This document shows, in pieces, positions 1 to 6,480 of a stretch of DNA of 20,425 nucleotides; position 1 is the first letter of the stretch; every line of letters begins with the position of its first letter. A model generated the notes under the pieces. It was not told the origin of the DNA. It worked only from the letters and a program-made list of their open reading frames with translations, and made no database searches. The position numbers were made by a program, and so were the translations under genes. This stretch comes from an uncultured Anaerotignum sp. (lineage in GTDB: Bacteria; Bacillota; Clostridia; Lachnospirales; Anaerotignaceae). The stretch covers positions 1 through 20,425 of the forward strand of contig NZ_CAKQVD010000035.1 of assembly GCF_934277605.1 (NCBI RefSeq), in the 5' to 3' direction.

Positions 1-1327
1 GAATTGCCTTCACGCCTACAATACTCTGGGCGTATACCGTAACCGCACACCAAGGGAAGAGCAGTACGCCCATTGTGCAAGAGAACTGGAACGATGTAAC
101 CATGTTTCTTCTGCTGATACCGCTTCTTTCATAAACACCTGTAAACATCTTGGAGGCAAGCACGCCGGGTGCCATAACACTGCCGGTTGCTGCACACAGG
201 AACATAGAAGCAAAGGTGTTGACTGCAATCGCATTGCCTGCCTTTTTGATATCCTTCAGCAATGTTTCGGAAATTACCTGTGCTACACCAATCGTTTGCA
301 GCACACCGCAATATGCCATCATAATTGGAATGGAAATCAAGAAATCCGACATGGAGAACATACCACCACGGCTTACCAAGCTAACAAACTGAGGCATCAA
401 TTCTGTGCCCTCCGGAAGATTGAACATGGAAGTGTTAAATCCGGAATATGCAGAAGAGAATGCTGCCTGAATGGAAAAGCCCTGATAGAAAATCCCTACC
501 AAAAGAGCTACAATACCGGAGGTAAAGAGCGTCGGGATAACATCAACCTTCTTAATAACCAGAAGGAACAGAACAACAGCCGGAAGTAAAACGATCGGAG
601 AATTTTTAAAACAAGTGAAAACGGTTTCCACCAAACGATTGATTTCCTCCAAGGATTCGGGTGTGGTCTCTGCATTCATCCGCATCCCGATAAAGAAGAA
701 AAATGCAATAGATACGATTGCGCCAATCGCTTCTGCCGGCATACAAAGCTTGATTGCCGAAGACGGTGTATTGCCTGTGATGGAGGCATTGTAGTTAACC
801 ATATCTGCCAGCAGAGAACAAACCTGTCCGATGAAGGAGCCGCTGATAACTGCTGCCGCTGCGATACCGGGGTTTATACCCTGAATGGTTGCAACACCCA
901 GCATGATAACACCGATGGTACCCATCGTTGCACTGGAGGTACCGATAATCATAGCGATAATGCCGCAAAAAACAAATGATAAAACCAAAACATATTTTAC
1001 ACTAATCAGTTCAGCTAACCAGCCAATCATAACGGGAACCGTACCGGCAAATACCCATGTGCCGATAACAAAGCCAATACCAAGCATAATTACCATCATT
1101 TCTGCATTTTCTGCAACGCAGCCAATCATCCCGTCTTTGATTTCTTTATAAGTAAAGCCACATCTTTTGCCAATATAGCCTACAAAGAAGATGGCTACAA
1201 CAAACATCAACTCTACTGATAACCCGAAGAACACATTGCCCACAACAATAATTATGATTAGGAACAGAACAGCCATTAAAGATTCCGCTAACGTTGGTTT
1301 CCTTTTTACCTTCCCTTGTTCTGTCAT
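1..1327 (-). CDS. NhaC-family Na+/H+ (or Na+/organic acid) antiporter, partial
   Basis: An open frame runs from an ATG at 1327 through the left edge of the window, giving 442 codons without the C-terminus. It begins MTEQGKVKRKPTLAES and then alternates long hydrophobic helices with short Gly- and Ser-rich loops, as in an ion antiporter of about 11-12 membrane spans. The segment near the edge, LLFPWCAVTVYAQSIVGV, resembles the late conserved region of NhaC proteins. GIGFVIGTWVFAGTVP and IIGTSSATMGTIGV resemble the paired helix-breaking regions of the family. Full NhaC proteins have about 450-480 residues, so little is missing. A GGAGG lies eight bases before the ATG. The family includes Na+/H+ antiporters and malate/lactate-type exchangers, so the substrate is not fixed by sequence. 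As last visible gene of the 2-oxoacid operon it may export product acid or couple Na+ to it; that role is inference. Confidence 0.85.
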   Translation of the reverse strand, partial: MTEQGKVKRKPTLAESLMAVLFLIIIIVVGNVFFGLSVELMFVVAIFFVGYIGKRCGFTYKEIKDGMIGCVAENAEMMVIMLGIGFVIGTWVFAGTVPVMIGWLAELISVKYVLVLSFVFCGIIAMIIGTSSATMGTIGVIMLGVATIQGINPGIAAAAVISGSFIGQVCSLLADMVNYNASITGNTPSSAIKLCMPAEAIGAIVSIAFFFFIGMRMNAETTPESLEEINRLVETVFTCFKNSPIVLLPAVVLFLLVIKKVDVIPTLFTSGIVALLVGIFYQGFSIQAAFSSAYSGFNTSMFNLPEGTELMPQFVSLVSRGGMFSMSDFLISIPIMMAYCGVLQTIGVAQVISETLLKDIKKAGNAIAVNTFASMFLCAATGSVMAPGVLASKMFTGVYERSGISRRNMVTSFQFSCTMGVLLFPWCAVTVYAQSIVGVKAI

Positions 1328-1369
1328 TGTGCATCCCTCCATATTTTCATTCGGTTATTTTGAGGGGAG

Positions 1370-1399
1370 GGATACGGTTCACGGCCGTGAACCGTATCC
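1370..1399. repeat. Perfect 30-bp palindrome between acyl-CoA synthetase and antiporter genes
   Basis: GGATACGGTTCACGG is followed at once by its exact reverse complement, so all 15 base pairs match with no spacer. The palindrome lies in the 82-base gap between the stop of the acyl-CoA synthetase gene and the start of the antiporter gene. Neither side carries a clear run of T: the minus strand continues CTCCCCTCAAAATAACC. As RNA it would form a very stable hairpin closed by a tight loop. It could protect or process the mRNA so that the antiporter is made at a different level, or act as a weak attenuator or a DNA binding site. It does not look like a classic intrinsic terminator. Confidence 0.85.
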
Positions 1400-1409
1400 T
1401 CCAACCTCT

Positions 1410-3509
1410 TTATTTTTCTTCTTCATACATAACAGCAAGGGCATCCGCAATGGCAACGCCTTCGCCTTTTGGATAAACAAACAACGGGTTCATATCCAAT
1501 TCTTTTAAGGTATCCTTCTTGCGATATGCAAAATCAGAGATTTTTACCATCATATCTGTCAAGGCTTCAATATCAGCGGGTGGATTCCCACGATAGCCGT
1601 TCAACAGCTTAAAGGATTTTAAGGACTGCAGCATGTGCAATGCCTCATCATGATTCAGCGGTACCGGATACAAAGCAGCATCCTTGAATACTTCTACAAA
1701 GACACCACCCATGCCTACCAGCAGCATTGGACCAAACTGAGGATCACTATTCAAGCCAATAATCATTTCCGTACCGGCTTTTAACATCTTCTGCATCAGA
1801 ATACCGTTGATTTTCGCATTCGGTGCATGCTGCACTGCATTTGCCAAAATCTTGTCATAGGCTTCTTCTGCCTGCTCCAAGGATTTGATGTTCAGCATAA
1901 CACCGCCGACGTCGGATTTATGCAGGATATCATTGGATTCAACCTTCATAACCAATGGATATCCAATCTTTTCCGCATACTCTTTTACCTCTGCCTTTGT
2001 TTTTGCAATATATCCCAAATCTACAGGAACACCATTATCTGCCAAAAGCTTTTTGCTTTCATATTCACTCAACGCCCGTGTGTTTGCAGAATGGGCTTCC
2101 GGAATTGCCAGACGCGCCTCACGCTTTATAGTATCATGCGAAATAAAATCCTGTAAATGCTGTAATGCACGGAAACCATATTTTGTTGTCGGCAAAACAG
2201 GAATACCTGCATTCTGGAAACGTTCCACCAATTCCTTATTTCTTGCTGCCTCCATGAAACTCATCACAGCCAAAGGCTTATCGGGAATCTGCTCAAAGGC
2301 TCTGCGAATCCCTTCAAACATGATGTCATTGGAAACCGTTACTTTATCGGAAATTGTCAAACCGACCAAGCCCATTTCAATCGAAGAATCGGACATAACG
2401 GTTGTAATCCCCGATGCAAATGCGTCTGCATCATAGCACAGGGCCGCTGTCATATCCAGAGGGTTTCTGGGGGTTGCAAAATCGGGCAGCATATCATTCA
2501 GCTTTTTCAAGGTTGCCTCGGAAAAATCAGGATATTCAATGCCGTGCAGGAAGCCGGTATCTGCGGAAACCGCTGTTTCCCCGCCGGATAAGCACATTGC
2601 AGAGAATGCAGGCTTTTTCGGCAATACCCGCAGTGTTGCCAGCAAAGAGGCTGTGCTGCGCAAATCCTGCATATCATCTGCACGAATTACACCGAATTTT
2701 TCAAACACTGCATCGTAGGTCTTGTCACTGCCTGCCATACTGCCTGTATGAGAGGCTGCGGTTGCCTGCCCCTTCGGGCTTCTGCCTGCCTTCAAAATAA
2801 CAACAGGCTTCTTCTTTTCCATCGCCTTTTGCAAACAAGCTTCAAACTTATGTGGATTCTTTACCCCTTCCAGATACAATGCAATTACTTTCGTATTGCT
2901 GTCATCAATCAGGAAATTCAGATAATCCTCCATCCGCACCATCGCACTGTTTCCGGCAGAAATTGCAAAGGAATATTTCATTTCCGCACTCTTCATCATA
3001 TCAATACAGAACTGACCGCTCTGAGATACAAAGCCGATGTTGCCCTTTTTCCCTTTATAGTCCCCGATAAACGCAAAGCTGAAAATATCATCACCGAAAT
3101 TGATATAGCCTGCACAGTTGGGGCCCATAACAACCATATCCAGTGCCTTTGCCGCATCAACCAATTCCTTTTCAAAAGCCTTCCCTTCAGCTGTACCCAC
3201 CTCGGAATAGCCGCTGGCATAAACAACCGCTGCACCTGCGCCCTTTGCTTTTGCCTGCTTCAAGAAATCAACAATGGTTTTCTGAGAGGTGCAAAGGATA
3301 ACTAAGTCAATTTCCTCCGGCAAATCTGCCAATGTCGGATAGCATTTTTTTCCAAATACAGTTTCTTTTTTCGGATTAACCGGATATACATGGGAAGTAT
3401 CTGCTTGGTTTTCCAAAATATTCCGACAGGTGTCACCGCCAAAGCCGGATTTCTCACTGGCACCAACAACTGCAACTGCTCTTGGTCTTAATAATTTTGA
3501 AATATCCAT
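1410..3509 (-). CDS. Fused ADP-forming acyl-CoA synthetase (acetate--CoA ligase family)
   Basis: This 699-residue protein has the full alpha-beta fusion layout of NDP-forming acyl-CoA synthetases. Residues 1-130 are the CoA-binding Rossmann domain, starting AVAVVGASEKSGFGGD. Residues 130-460 are the two succinyl-CoA-ligase-like domains, with HTGSMAGSD around H254, the expected phosphohistidine. From about residue 475 comes the ATP-grasp domain, beginning LSEYESKKLLADNGVPV. The family converts acyl-CoA, ADP and phosphate to free acid, CoA and ATP, so it gives substrate-level phosphorylation in the cytoplasm. A strong AGGAGG precedes the ATG and only 11 bases separate it from the oxidoreductase gamma gene, so the two are almost certainly co-transcribed. 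Placed after a VorB-like oxidoreductase, branched-chain acyl-CoAs such as isobutyryl- or isovaleryl-CoA are the likeliest substrates. The family assignment is firm; the substrate is inferred. Confidence 0.93.
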   Translation of the reverse strand: MDISKLLRPRAVAVVGASEKSGFGGDTCRNILENQADTSHVYPVNPKKETVFGKKCYPTLADLPEEIDLVILCTSQKTIVDFLKQAKAKGAGAAVVYASGYSEVGTAEGKAFEKELVDAAKALDMVVMGPNCAGYINFGDDIFSFAFIGDYKGKKGNIGFVSQSGQFCIDMMKSAEMKYSFAISAGNSAMVRMEDYLNFLIDDSNTKVIALYLEGVKNPHKFEACLQKAMEKKKPVVILKAGRSPKGQATAASHTGSMAGSDKTYDAVFEKFGVIRADDMQDLRSTASLLATLRVLPKKPAFSAMCLSGGETAVSADTGFLHGIEYPDFSEATLKKLNDMLPDFATPRNPLDMTAALCYDADAFASGITTVMSDSSIEMGLVGLTISDKVTVSNDIMFEGIRRAFEQIPDKPLAVMSFMEAARNKELVERFQNAGIPVLPTTKYGFRALQHLQDFISHDTIKREARLAIPEAHSANTRALSEYESKKLLADNGVPVDLGYIAKTKAEVKEYAEKIGYPLVMKVESNDILHKSDVGGVMLNIKSLEQAEEAYDKILANAVQHAPNAKINGILMQKMLKAGTEMIIGLNSDPQFGPMLLVGMGGVFVEVFKDAALYPVPLNHDEALHMLQSLKSFKLLNGYRGNPPADIEALTDMMVKISDFAYRKKDTLKELDMNPLFVYPKGEGVAIADALAVMYEEEK

Positions 3510-3520
3510 ACAATACCTCC

Positions 3521-4057
3521 TTATTTATGTACATAGGAAGCGCCTTCCTCAAAACAAATGTCATTTTTGGGGTTCTTTTTCCCTTTATCCGCAAAATACT
3601 GATTCATTGATTTTTTCAGATAATCCTTCTCAAAAATATCTGTCGCCTCTGCCAATGCACCCAGCATGATGATATTCAGTCCCTTGGGGTTATTGGTCTG
3701 CGCTGCAATGTCATTTGCAGGAACCTTAATCACACGAATGTCATCACGATATTCTCTATTGGGAGATACGATGGAGCTGTTTACCAGCAGAACACCATTG
3801 GGACGCAGCTTGCTTTCAAATTTATCAATAGATGTTTCGTTCATCGCCATCAAAACATCAATCTGTTTTACATAAGGGCTGGCAATTTCCTCTTCGCTGA
3901 TTTTTACCGTACAGTTTGCTGTACCGCCACGCATTTCTGCACCGTAGGAGGGGAACCATGTGACCTGTTTTCCTTCGCCCATGCCTGCATAAATAATAAT
4001 CATACCGGCTACCAGAACGCCCTGTCCACCAAAGCCCGCACAAATGATTTCCTTCAT
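3521..4057 (-). CDS. 2-oxoacid:ferredoxin oxidoreductase, gamma subunit
   Basis: The 178-residue product starts MKEIICAGFGGQGVLVAG, with the glycine-rich FGGQG motif at residues 9-13, and continues with SYGAEMRGGTANC, typical of the gamma (catalytic-domain) subunit of Kor/Vor-type enzymes, usually 175-190 residues. It forms part of the CoA-binding side of the complex. The ATG at 4057 is preferred because GGAGG lies nine bases before it. A GTG at 4063 in the same frame is only three bases from that ribosome site. The beta-subunit stop (TGA, 4062-4060) lies within a few bases of the start, so the two genes are probably translationally coupled. It lies between the beta subunit and the acyl-CoA synthetase. 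Korc-like and Vor-like gamma subunits cannot be told apart by eye. Confidence 0.92.
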   Translation of the reverse strand: MKEIICAGFGGQGVLVAGMIIIYAGMGEGKQVTWFPSYGAEMRGGTANCTVKISEEEIASPYVKQIDVLMAMNETSIDKFESKLRPNGVLLVNSSIVSPNREYRDDIRVIKVPANDIAAQTNNPKGLNIIMLGALAEATDIFEKDYLKKSMNQYFADKGKKNPKNDICFEEGASYVHK

Positions 4058-4059
4058 AA

Positions 4060-4803
4060 TCACATACCTCCTTCCGCATTTTTATCAACGAATTCGCCAA
4101 CCTGAAAGAACGCTTTCTGTTTTTCTCTCATAAAGGTCAGGCTATCCACAGGAGAAAGTCCCCAGTTTGTCGGGCAGGGGCTAAGTACCTCAACCAGACA
4201 GAAGCCTTCGCCTCTCTGCTGTTTTTCCAACGCCTTTCTGATATACTGCTTTACCTTCATTACTTCGCCGGGGCTGTCCACAGAGCCTCTCGCCAGATAA
4301 GCAATGTCAAAATCCTTCAATGCCTTTGTTACATCAAAGGGGGCACCGTTATATGCCAAATCTCTGCCGGCGGGAGAGGATGTTGTTTTCTGCCCCACCA
4401 ATGTTGCAGGAGACATCTGGCCGCCTGTCATACCAAATACACAGTTATTTACAACCAATGCCAAAATATTTTCATTCCGCAGTGCTGCGTGTATGGTACT
4501 TTCCATACCAATGGAATACGCCGATCCATCACCGGGATGTGCGATAACCAGAGCATCCTTGCGTACTCTTTTTACCCCACAGGCTGTAATGATTGGTCTG
4601 CCGTGTGCGCCGCCTACGTTGTCGAATGTAACAACATTGGAAATCATTGCACCGCAAGCAACGTCTCTAACCATAATCACTTTATCGGAAACACCCATCT
4701 CTTCAGCGACCTCAGTCAAAATTCTTGCTACGATACCATGCCCACAACCGGGACACCAGCCGCTTTCCACAGATGTAATGGTTTTTGGAATTTGCAGTTT
4801 CAT
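4060..4803 (-). CDS. 2-oxoacid:ferredoxin oxidoreductase, TPP-binding beta subunit
   Basis: The 247-residue protein carries the thiamine diphosphate signature of these enzymes. WCPGCGHG sits at residues 16-23, the Mg-TPP motif GDGS at 91-94 in HPGDGSAYSIG, NN at 119-120, and GMTGGQ at 124-129. LSPCPTNWG near residue 212 is also typical. The length fits separate Kor/Vor beta subunits (about 245-290). It binds TPP and, with the alpha subunit, decarboxylates the 2-oxoacid before electrons pass to the Fe-S clusters. GGGAGGG precedes the ATG, with a 15-base gap from the alpha gene. The GMTGGQ signature points to 2-oxoglutarate- or branched-chain-type enzymes rather than to pyruvate-type ones, whose equivalent loop reads YMNTG, as in the second oxidoreductase of this window. 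Confidence 0.93.
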   Translation of the reverse strand: MKLQIPKTITSVESGWCPGCGHGIVARILTEVAEEMGVSDKVIMVRDVACGAMISNVVTFDNVGGAHGRPIITACGVKRVRKDALVIAHPGDGSAYSIGMESTIHAALRNENILALVVNNCVFGMTGGQMSPATLVGQKTTSSPAGRDLAYNGAPFDVTKALKDFDIAYLARGSVDSPGEVMKVKQYIRKALEKQQRGEGFCLVEVLSPCPTNWGLSPVDSLTFMREKQKAFFQVGEFVDKNAEGGM

Positions 4804-4818
4804 GTTTGATTCCCTCCC

Positions 4819-5880
4819 TTATTTTTTATACTGTTTCAACATATCTTCTGCCATCTGGATTGCAATGTCGGGTTCCGGCACATTTGCAAACTCATTATAG
4901 CAGTGTACGGGATATTCGCCGTCTGTTGCCAGTTTGATATCATCTACCATCTGCCCCAAAATACTCATTTCCACACTCAGGAAACCAACAACGGAATCTC
5001 CCAGTGCATCGAATGCCTTTCTCGGATAAGGCCACAGGGTACGAGGACGAATCAGTCCAAGCTTCAAACCCTTTGCTCTTGCAATCTTCACTGCCTCTTT
5101 GCTGACTCTGGAGCTAATGCCATAGGCAACCAGAACAATCTCTGCATCTTCTGTGCAGAAGGATTCCCAACGCTGTTCTGTCTCCTCAATCTCCTGATAT
5201 TTTTTCAAAAGATATTCCTTATAATTATCTGCACCCATTGCATAATATACATTTTCTGCGGTACGCTTCGGCTCGTCATCCTTTCTTCCTCTGACTGCCC
5301 AATCGTATGTATTGATATCATGCTCTTTAAAATCCTTCAGCTCTACCGCTTCAACCATCTGGCCGATAGCTGCGTCAGATGCTACAATTACGGGATGTCT
5401 ATATTTCTCTGCCAAATCAAAGGCTTCATACGCCATGTCTGCATTTTCCTGCACACTGTTAGGAGCCAATACGATGGTACGATAGTCCCCGTGGCCGCCG
5501 CCTCTGGTTAACTGCCAATAGTCGCCTTGGCCTTGGAATACGTTGCCAAGTGCAGAACCGATACGCATTACGTCTGCAATAACTGCGGGAAGCTCTGTCC
5601 CACACAGATAGGAAATCCCTTCCTGCTTCAAGGAGAAGCCGGGGCCGGAGGAGGAGGTCAAGGCTCTTGCCCCCGCTGCTGCTGCACCAAAGAGCATATT
5701 GATGCCGGCAACCTCAGATTCGGTCTGCACAAATTCGCCGCCAACCTCTTTCATTCTCCAAGACATATATTCCAATATCTCTGTCTGTGGTGTAATCGGG
5801 TATCCGCTGAAAAATCTACAGCCTGCGCGCAGAGCGGATTCTGCTAATGCTTCGTTACCTTTCATTAACACTTTTGCCAT
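4819..5880 (-). CDS. vorB: 2-oxoacid (3-methyl-2-oxobutanoate-type):ferredoxin oxidoreductase, alpha subunit
   Basis: This 353-residue protein has the short alpha-subunit form annotated VorB in many anaerobes. It begins MAKVLMKGNEALAESALRAG, with the pyrimidine-ring-binding YPITP at residues 27-31. QTESEVAGINMLFGAAAAGA carries the glutamate that activates TPP. TSSSGPGFSLKQEGISYL and GGGHGDYRTIVLAPNSVQE are also typical of VorB proteins. A C-terminal transketolase-like domain ends PEDIAIQMAE-like, near VPEPDIAIQMAEDML. It pairs with the adjacent beta subunit to oxidise a 2-oxoacid to acyl-CoA with reduction of ferredoxin in the cytoplasm. GGGGGAG lies before the ATG, and the ferredoxin-subunit gene ends 18 bases upstream. 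Branched-chain 2-oxoacids are the best guess from VorB similarity recalled from the family. 2-Oxoglutarate or aromatic 2-oxoacids cannot be excluded. Confidence 0.9.
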   Translation of the reverse strand: MAKVLMKGNEALAESALRAGCRFFSGYPITPQTEILEYMSWRMKEVGGEFVQTESEVAGINMLFGAAAAGARALTSSSGPGFSLKQEGISYLCGTELPAVIADVMRIGSALGNVFQGQGDYWQLTRGGGHGDYRTIVLAPNSVQENADMAYEAFDLAEKYRHPVIVASDAAIGQMVEAVELKDFKEHDINTYDWAVRGRKDDEPKRTAENVYYAMGADNYKEYLLKKYQEIEETEQRWESFCTEDAEIVLVAYGISSRVSKEAVKIARAKGLKLGLIRPRTLWPYPRKAFDALGDSVVGFLSVEMSILGQMVDDIKLATDGEYPVHCYNEFANVPEPDIAIQMAEDMLKQYKK

Positions 5881-5898
5881 CTGTCTACTCCCCCTTTT

Positions 5899-6096
5899 TT
5901 ATAATACTTCAAATACATAATCGGGACACATTCTGTAGCAGGAGCCACAGCCAACGCACTTCTCCTGATCCACTTGAATTTCCGCGTACCCCTTTTTGTT
6001 TACATGATCGGAGATGGAAATTGCTTTCGTAGGACATACACTCATACATAAATAACAACCTTTGCATCTTGAAATGTTCAGCTTCAATTTTTCCAT
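5899..6096 (-). CDS. 2-oxoacid:ferredoxin oxidoreductase, delta subunit (2[4Fe-4S] ferredoxin)
   Basis: A 65-residue bacterial-type ferredoxin with two complete [4Fe-4S] motifs: CKGCYLCMSVCP (Cys 11, 14, 17, 21) and CVGCGSCYRMCP (Cys 47, 50, 53, 57). It is the electron-transfer subunit carrying electrons from the TPP site to soluble ferredoxin. The start at 6096 was chosen because AAGGAGG lies just before it. The same frame stays open up to an ATG at 6162, but the added residues (rich in Lys and Ile) are unlike the family and lie in the leader. It is the first gene of the operon, about 130 bases downstream of the predicted sigma-54 start site. Confidence 0.92.
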   Translation of the reverse strand: MEKLKLNISRCKGCYLCMSVCPTKAISISDHVNKKGYAEIQVDQEKCVGCGSCYRMCPDYVFEVL

Positions 6097-6167
6097 AATA
6101 ACCTCCTTGAAAATTTTAATTTTTTTTGCTAAAATTAAAGGATTGGTTTTTGTACAACACATCCTTT

Positions 6168-6204
6168 CAGGAAGGTTCTTCTTCTCATATTCTTATCCTT
6201 CCTG
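6168..6204 (-). other. Hairpin in the 5' leader of the oxidoreductase operon
   Basis: CAGGAAGG (6168-6175) and CCTTCCTG (6197-6204) pair perfectly over 8 bp around a 21-base pyrimidine-rich loop. It would lie in the first 60 bases of the operon transcript. No U-run follows, so it is not a terminator. It may stabilise the mRNA or be incidental. Confidence 0.4.
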
Positions 6205-6232
6205 TTTGGATTTGTTGTATTTGCCCATATAT

Positions 6233-6251
6233 AGAGCAAATTTCGTGCCAA
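6233..6251 (-). promoter_or_regulatory. Sigma-54 (-24/-12) promoter of the oxidoreductase operon
   Basis: On the minus strand the sequence is TTGGCACGAAATTTGCTCT. It matches the sigma-54 consensus TGGCACG-N4-TTGC completely, with exactly 10 bases between the invariant GG and GC. Transcription should begin near 6224, about 128 bases before the ferredoxin-subunit start codon. The adjacent divergent gene codes for a sigma-54 activator with an intact GAFTGA loop, which supports the assignment. Confidence 0.9.
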
Positions 6252-6377
6252 CTTTTACTTGCACGTTAAAAAAGTTTTATTATTTTTAAATTTTAATTGC
6301 TTTTTTAGCGTGAAAATAAAAAATGGCATCTTTTTTGGGTTTTTCACGGCAAAAATAACGAAACAGTATGTCACTTT

Positions 6378-6396
6378 GTTTGCCAAATTGACAAAC
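6378..6396. promoter_or_regulatory. Inverted repeat, candidate activator-binding site 1
   Basis: GTTTGCCAA-A-TTGACAAAC is an inverted repeat with 8 of 9 arm positions matching and a 1-base centre. It is centred about 163 bp upstream of the predicted sigma-54 transcription start, within the usual range for enhancer sites. A Fis-type helix-turn-helix dimer such as the neighbouring activator would bind a symmetric site of this kind. Confidence 0.65.
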
Positions 6397-6408
6397 TTGT
6401 AATTTTTA

Positions 6409-6426
6409 TTTGCCAAACTTAGCAAA
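6409..6426. promoter_or_regulatory. Inverted repeat, candidate activator-binding site 2
   Basis: TTTGCCAA-AC-TTAGCAAA repeats the core of site 1 (TTTGCCAA is identical) with one arm mismatch. The centres of the two sites are about 30 bp apart, near three helical turns, so two dimers would sit on one face of the DNA. It ends four bases before the regulator's possible -35 element, so binding here could also repress the regulator's own promoter. Confidence 0.6.
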
Positions 6427-6429
6427 AAC

Positions 6430-6456
6430 TTAACAGAAAGTACTTATTTTTATACA
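6430..6456 (+). promoter_or_regulatory. Possible sigma-70-type promoter of the sigma-54 activator gene
   Basis: TTAACA (6430-6435) and TATACA (6451-6456) are separated by 15 bases, shorter than the ideal 17, so this is a weak match. It lies directly after candidate activator site 2 and 25 bases before the regulator start codon. Confidence 0.35.
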
Positions 6457-6480
6457 AAAACTGAGGGGAAGTGGGATAAA

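Larger units (their letters stand above)
6097..6480. promoter_or_regulatory. Divergent regulatory region between the oxidoreductase operon and its sigma-54 activator
   Basis: This AT-rich stretch of 384 bases has no gene. From left to right it holds the operon's ribosome site and leader, a leader hairpin (6168-6204), a sigma-54 promoter facing left (6233-6251), about 120 bases of very A+T-rich DNA, two inverted repeats (6378-6396 and 6409-6426) that look like activator sites, and a weak sigma-70-type promoter and ribosome site for the regulator. The order is that of a classic enhancer-dependent promoter with the activator gene next to it. Confidence 0.8.

Noticed and set aside
1370..1399. Palindrome considered as an intrinsic terminator
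   Set aside because: No U-run follows on the minus strand, the loop would be too tight, and the downstream antiporter gene has no visible promoter of its own, so complete termination here would silence it.
6097..6162. Longer ferredoxin-subunit start at 6162
   Set aside because: No ribosome site there, and the added residues are unlike the family. AAGGAGG precedes the ATG at 6096.
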